The notes under the pieces were generated by a model, which saw only the letters and a list, made by a program, of their open reading frames with translations, was not told the DNA's origin and did not search any database. A stretch of DNA of 7,011 bases from assembly GCA_030146905.1 (NCBI GenBank), contig JASLAV010000007.1, positions 1-7,011 on the forward strand. The letters run 5' to 3'. A program made the translations under genes and the position numbers. This DNA comes from Lentzea sp. (GTDB lineage: Bacteria > Actinomycetota > Actinomycetes > Mycobacteriales > Pseudonocardiaceae). Position 1 is the first letter of the stretch. Every line of letters starts with the position of its first letter. This document shows, piece by piece, positions 4,642 to 7,011 of the stretch.

Positions 4642-5784
4642 TTAGCGGAGGGACTGCTTGAGGCCTGTGACGGCGTGGCGGAGGGCGTCCAGGCGGGACG
4701 CCGAGGCCAGGCCCGCGTGGTAGAGGTGGAACTCCTGGACGCCGGCCTCCGCGTAGGCCAGCCACTCCTCCAGCAGCTCGTCACCGTCCGCCGGCTTCGG
4801 CGGCAGGGCCAGCACGTACGCGGCAGTGCGCACGTCGGTTTCCGCGCGCAGCGCGCGGATGGCGGGCAAGGACGCCTCCACGCCCGGCCAGCACGTCAGC
4901 GTCAGCACGTCGACGTCGGCGTCGACTCCCCCGGCCACCGTGGCGAACGGCCCGGTGCCCCACGGGTCGGCCGTCGCGTGCGCGGCGATCCGCGTGCCCG
5001 GCGACGTCGACCTGATCGACCCCACGAGGTCGCGCCGCAGCGAACGGGAGATCTCCGTGCGCACCTCGCGCACGTCGGCAGTCCGATCCCCCAACGCCTC
5101 CTCCACGCTGGTGACAGCGTTGTCGACCCCCGCGCGCACCAGCGCGCGCAACCCCTCCGGGTCGTCGTAGCGCCGCACGCAAGCCGCGCAGAAGCACAGC
5201 GACAGCAGCTTCTGCTGCACCGCCGACCAGTCCGCGCCGTCGGTCTTCTCGTGGTGCCCGCCGTGGAAGAACCCCAGCGGCCCGCACGCCTCCAGCACGA
5301 TCCCGTCCGGCCGACCCAGCTCCAGCACCTCCGACACCAACGTCCGGGCGTACTCGACCACGTCGTCGTTCGACGGGCACAGCGCGTACGGGTACAGGTC
5401 GCCGAAAGCGTTACGCACCGTCACGTCCGGATGAGCATCGCCCAGCCGGCTGCTGTGCGTCAGCACGGTCCACGCGTACACCGGCAGCCCGGCCGCCCGC
5501 AAGGCCTCGGCCGCCGAGCCGTAGGAGTCGTCACCGTCCATCCAGGACGGCGTGGCGGGCACCAACCGCTTGCCACGCCACGCCTCCTCCCGCACCGGCA
5601 GGTAGAACGCCGCGTGCCGCGCGTCCACCATCCGGTGCGAGGGGTGGAACGGCGTCGCGGCCCGCACCGTGTGGTAGGACGCGGCGAGAGCCACCGCGTC
5701 CACCCCCAACGACGCGATCCGTTCGACAGCCGACGGGTCGCCTACGACATCCCACGGGTACACGTGCGCAACGGTGGTCACCAC
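4642..5784 (-). CDS. TIM-barrel, glycoside-hydrolase-like protein of unknown substrate
   Basis: A 380-residue cytoplasmic protein with no signal peptide. Its sequence runs as alternating strands and helices, consistent with a (beta/alpha)8 barrel: VAHVYPW (5-11), VDAVALAASYH (28-38), LPVYAWTVLTH (100-110), PDGIVLEACG (159-168), RIAAHAT (265-271), DVLTLTCWPG (292-301), AAYVLAL (321-327) and QEFHLYHAG (350-358). NAFGDLYPYALCPSNDDV (125-142) and the C197-F-C-A-A-C202 motif followed by an Arg/Tyr-rich helix are features I associate with uncharacterised glycoside-hydrolase-like barrels of actinomycetes. Glu165 in DGIVLE is a candidate catalytic acid. The start is GTG (5784), overlapping the end of the dehydratase gene by 7 nt; the next codon is also GTG and would give a 4-nt GTGA overlap. 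GAGGAAG lies 8 nt before the first. Coupling to a glucarate dehydratase suggests a role in sugar or uronate use. The reaction is unknown. Confidence 0.8.
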   Translation of the reverse strand: MVTTVAHVYPWDVVGDPSAVERIASLGVDAVALAASYHTVRAATPFHPSHRMVDARHAAFYLPVREEAWRGKRLVPATPSWMDGDDSYGSAAEALRAAGLPVYAWTVLTHSSRLGDAHPDVTVRNAFGDLYPYALCPSNDDVVEYARTLVSEVLELGRPDGIVLEACGPLGFFHGGHHEKTDGADWSAVQQKLLSLCFCAACVRRYDDPEGLRALVRAGVDNAVTSVEEALGDRTADVREVRTEISRSLRRDLVGSIRSTSPGTRIAAHATADPWGTGPFATVAGGVDADVDVLTLTCWPGVEASLPAIRALRAETDVRTAAYVLALPPKPADGDELLEEWLAYAEAGVQEFHLYHAGLASASRLDALRHAVTGLKQSLR

Positions 5785-7011
5785 CGGGGGCGCTTCCTCT
5801 CATAAGACGGGTCGTGCTTCTGCATGTAACCGGTGTCGTCGCGCTGCACGAGGCCGCACGTCCGGTAGTTCTCCGCGAGCCGCGCCAACGCGTCGCGGTC
5901 CAGCTCGACGCCCAGCCCGGGCGTGGTCGGCACCGGGATGGCGCCGTCCACGAACGTGAACGGCGTGGTGATCACGTCGTCCGCGACGTTCCACGGGTAG
6001 TGCGTGTCGCACGCGTAGTCCAGGTTCGGCGTGGACGCGGCGAGGTGCGTCATCGCGGCCAGGCTGATGCCCAGGTGCGAGTTGGAGTGCATGGACAGGC
6101 CGATGCCGAACGTCCGGCAGATCCCGGCCAGCTCCTTCGACCGCGACAGGCCGCCCCAGTAGTGGTGGTCGGACAGGATGACCTGCACGGCGTCCACCTC
6201 CACCGATCGGGCGATGTGCTCGAACGCGATCACGCACATGTTCGTCGCCAGCGGCATCGGCGCGCGTGCCGCGACCTCCGCCATCCCGTCGATGTCCGGC
6301 GCGGGGTCCTCCAGGTACTGGACCACGCCGTCGAGCTCCTCGGCGACCTTCAGCGACGTCTCCGGCGTCCACGCCGCGTTGGGGTCCAGCCGCAGCGGGT
6401 GGTCGGGGAACGCCTCGCGCAGCGCGTGGATCGCCTCGATCTCCTGGTCGGGCGGGTACACGCCGCCCTTGAGCTTGATCGAGCCGAACCCGTGCCGCTC
6501 GACGAGCATCCGGGCCTGTTCCACGATGCCCGCCGGGTCGAGCGCCTCCCCGAACTCGTCGGGCTCCGCGCCGGGGTGGCCGGCCCACTTGTAGAACAGG
6601 TACGCGCTGTACGGCACGGCGGTCCGCACGGCGCCGCCGAGCAGGTCGCTCACCGGACGTCCGAGCGCCTTGCCCCGGATGTCCCAGCACGCCACCTCGA
6701 ACGGCGAGAACACGCGGTCCACAGTGGACTCGACGGTCAGCGGCCCGGTCAGCCCGTGCCGGTCCGACCCCGCCTCGCCGCCGAGCGCCGTCGCGATCCG
6801 GGAGTGCATGTCGTTGAGCGCGTGCACGTCCAGGCCCACGAGCGCGGGCGCGGCCGTGCGCATCCGGGTGAGGTGGCCGATGTCGCCGTAGCTCTCGCCG
6901 AGCCCCGAGATCCCCTCGTCGGTGTGCACCTCCACGATGGTGCGCAACGCCCACGGCTCGTGCACGCCCATCGAGTTCAGCAGCGGCGGGTCGCGGAAGG
7001 CGACCGGGGTG
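5778..7011 (-). CDS. gudD: Glucarate dehydratase, enolase superfamily (5' end outside window)
   Basis: This enzyme removes water from D-glucarate (often also L-idarate) to give 5-keto-4-deoxyglucarate in sugar-acid catabolism. The active site is complete. Numbered from the Met codon at 6971, it has the K166-L-K168 motif, metal ligands D196 (LDPNAAW), E221 (YLEDP) and N244 (ATNMC), and the Asp/His pair D268 (SDHHYWGG) and H295 (MHSNSH). Spacing K168-D196-E221 equals that of E. coli GudD (28 and 25), while the E221-N244 loop is 6 residues shorter. The N-terminal capping domain (about 1-110) is present. The frame continues unbroken upstream of 6971 to the window edge (reading TPVAFRDPPLLNS), which matches the family N-terminus, so that Met is internal and the true start lies beyond 7011. 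Visible length is 410 residues, against about 430-450 for the family. The TGA stop overlaps the next gene, giving a coupled operon. Another acid-sugar substrate is possible. Confidence 0.92.
   Translation of the reverse strand, partial: TPVAFRDPPLLNSMGVHEPWALRTIVEVHTDEGISGLGESYGDIGHLTRMRTAAPALVGLDVHALNDMHSRIATALGGEAGSDRHGLTGPLTVESTVDRVFSPFEVACWDIRGKALGRPVSDLLGGAVRTAVPYSAYLFYKWAGHPGAEPDEFGEALDPAGIVEQARMLVERHGFGSIKLKGGVYPPDQEIEAIHALREAFPDHPLRLDPNAAWTPETSLKVAEELDGVVQYLEDPAPDIDGMAEVAARAPMPLATNMCVIAFEHIARSVEVDAVQVILSDHHYWGGLSRSKELAGICRTFGIGLSMHSNSHLGISLAAMTHLAASTPNLDYACDTHYPWNVADDVITTPFTFVDGAIPVPTTPGLGVELDRDALARLAENYRTCGLVQRDDTGYMQKHDPSYERKRPRW
5793..5799 (-). promoter_or_regulatory. Ribosome binding site of the TIM-barrel gene
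   Basis: The minus strand reads GAGGAAG inside the last codons of the dehydratase gene, 8 nt before the GTG at 5784 and 11 nt before the alternative GTG at 5781. The spacing slightly favours the first GTG. Confidence 0.6.

Noticed and set aside
4541..4784. Short reading frames running through the palindrome, with repeated RESYVQ/RVLRS peptides
   Set aside because: The repeated peptides come from translating the DNA repeat; the frames overlap the TIM-barrel gene end and have no ribosome binding site.
4576..5805. 409-codon plus-strand open frame opposite the TIM-barrel gene
   Set aside because: The product is an Arg/His/Gln/Val-rich low-complexity sequence with no domain, typical of antisense frames in GC-rich DNA; the minus-strand frame has conserved motifs and a good ribosome binding site.
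5778..6971. Met codon at 6971 as the start of the dehydratase
   Set aside because: The frame is open to the window edge and the upstream residues match the glucarate dehydratase N-terminus, so this Met is internal.

Overview
The window is high-GC DNA with the codon use, secreted-protein style and regulator families of a filamentous actinomycete. The mix of XRE-DUF5753/DUF397 regulators, secreted jacalin-type proteins and tiny lipoproteins fits Pseudonocardiales (Saccharothrix/Lentzea/Actinosynnema type) or Streptomyces relatives; the genus is an inference. It looks like chromosomal DNA. No transposase, integrase, phage gene, tRNA, rRNA or CRISPR array was seen.

Layout. (1) Bases 1-486 (+) hold the C-terminal part of a class I [4Fe-4S] fumarase, cut by the window edge. 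(2) Converging on it, with only 4 bp between the stop codons, is a two-gene minus-strand unit: an XRE/DUF5753 regulator (1524-679) coupled through a TGATG junction to a 62-aa DUF397 protein (679-491). (3) A 107-bp divergent promoter region, the most AT-rich spot in the window, holds five perfect short palindromes. It separates the regulator from an unrecognised 84-aa acidic protein on the plus strand (1632-1886). (4) On the minus strand follows a secreted endonuclease/exonuclease/phosphatase (EEP)-fold protein, like bacterial neutral sphingomyelinases, fused to a C-terminal jacalin-like lectin domain (3209-1896). (5) Two adjacent minus-strand genes encode diverged paralogous lipoproteins (3850-3323 and 4418-3939), separated by a clear hairpin terminator. 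(6) Bases 4485-4635 are a long imperfect palindrome built from six units with a strict 22-bp period; this is the most unusual element here. (7) A translationally coupled minus-strand pair ends the window: a glucarate dehydratase (enolase superfamily, 5' end outside the window) and a TIM-barrel, glycoside-hydrolase-like protein of unknown substrate (5784-4642).

How the parts relate. The dehydratase and the TIM-barrel protein are probably one sugar or sugar-acid catabolic operon, and the palindrome lies 6 nt after its last stop codon. The regulator, the DUF397 protein and perhaps the divergent acidic protein look like one regulatory cassette acting at their shared promoter region. The EEP-lectin protein and the two lipoproteins are cell-envelope or exported products with no evident link to the rest. 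Nothing seen amounts to a complete new system. The best candidates for follow-up are the 22-bp-period palindrome, the regulatory cassette with its palindromes, and the lipoprotein family.
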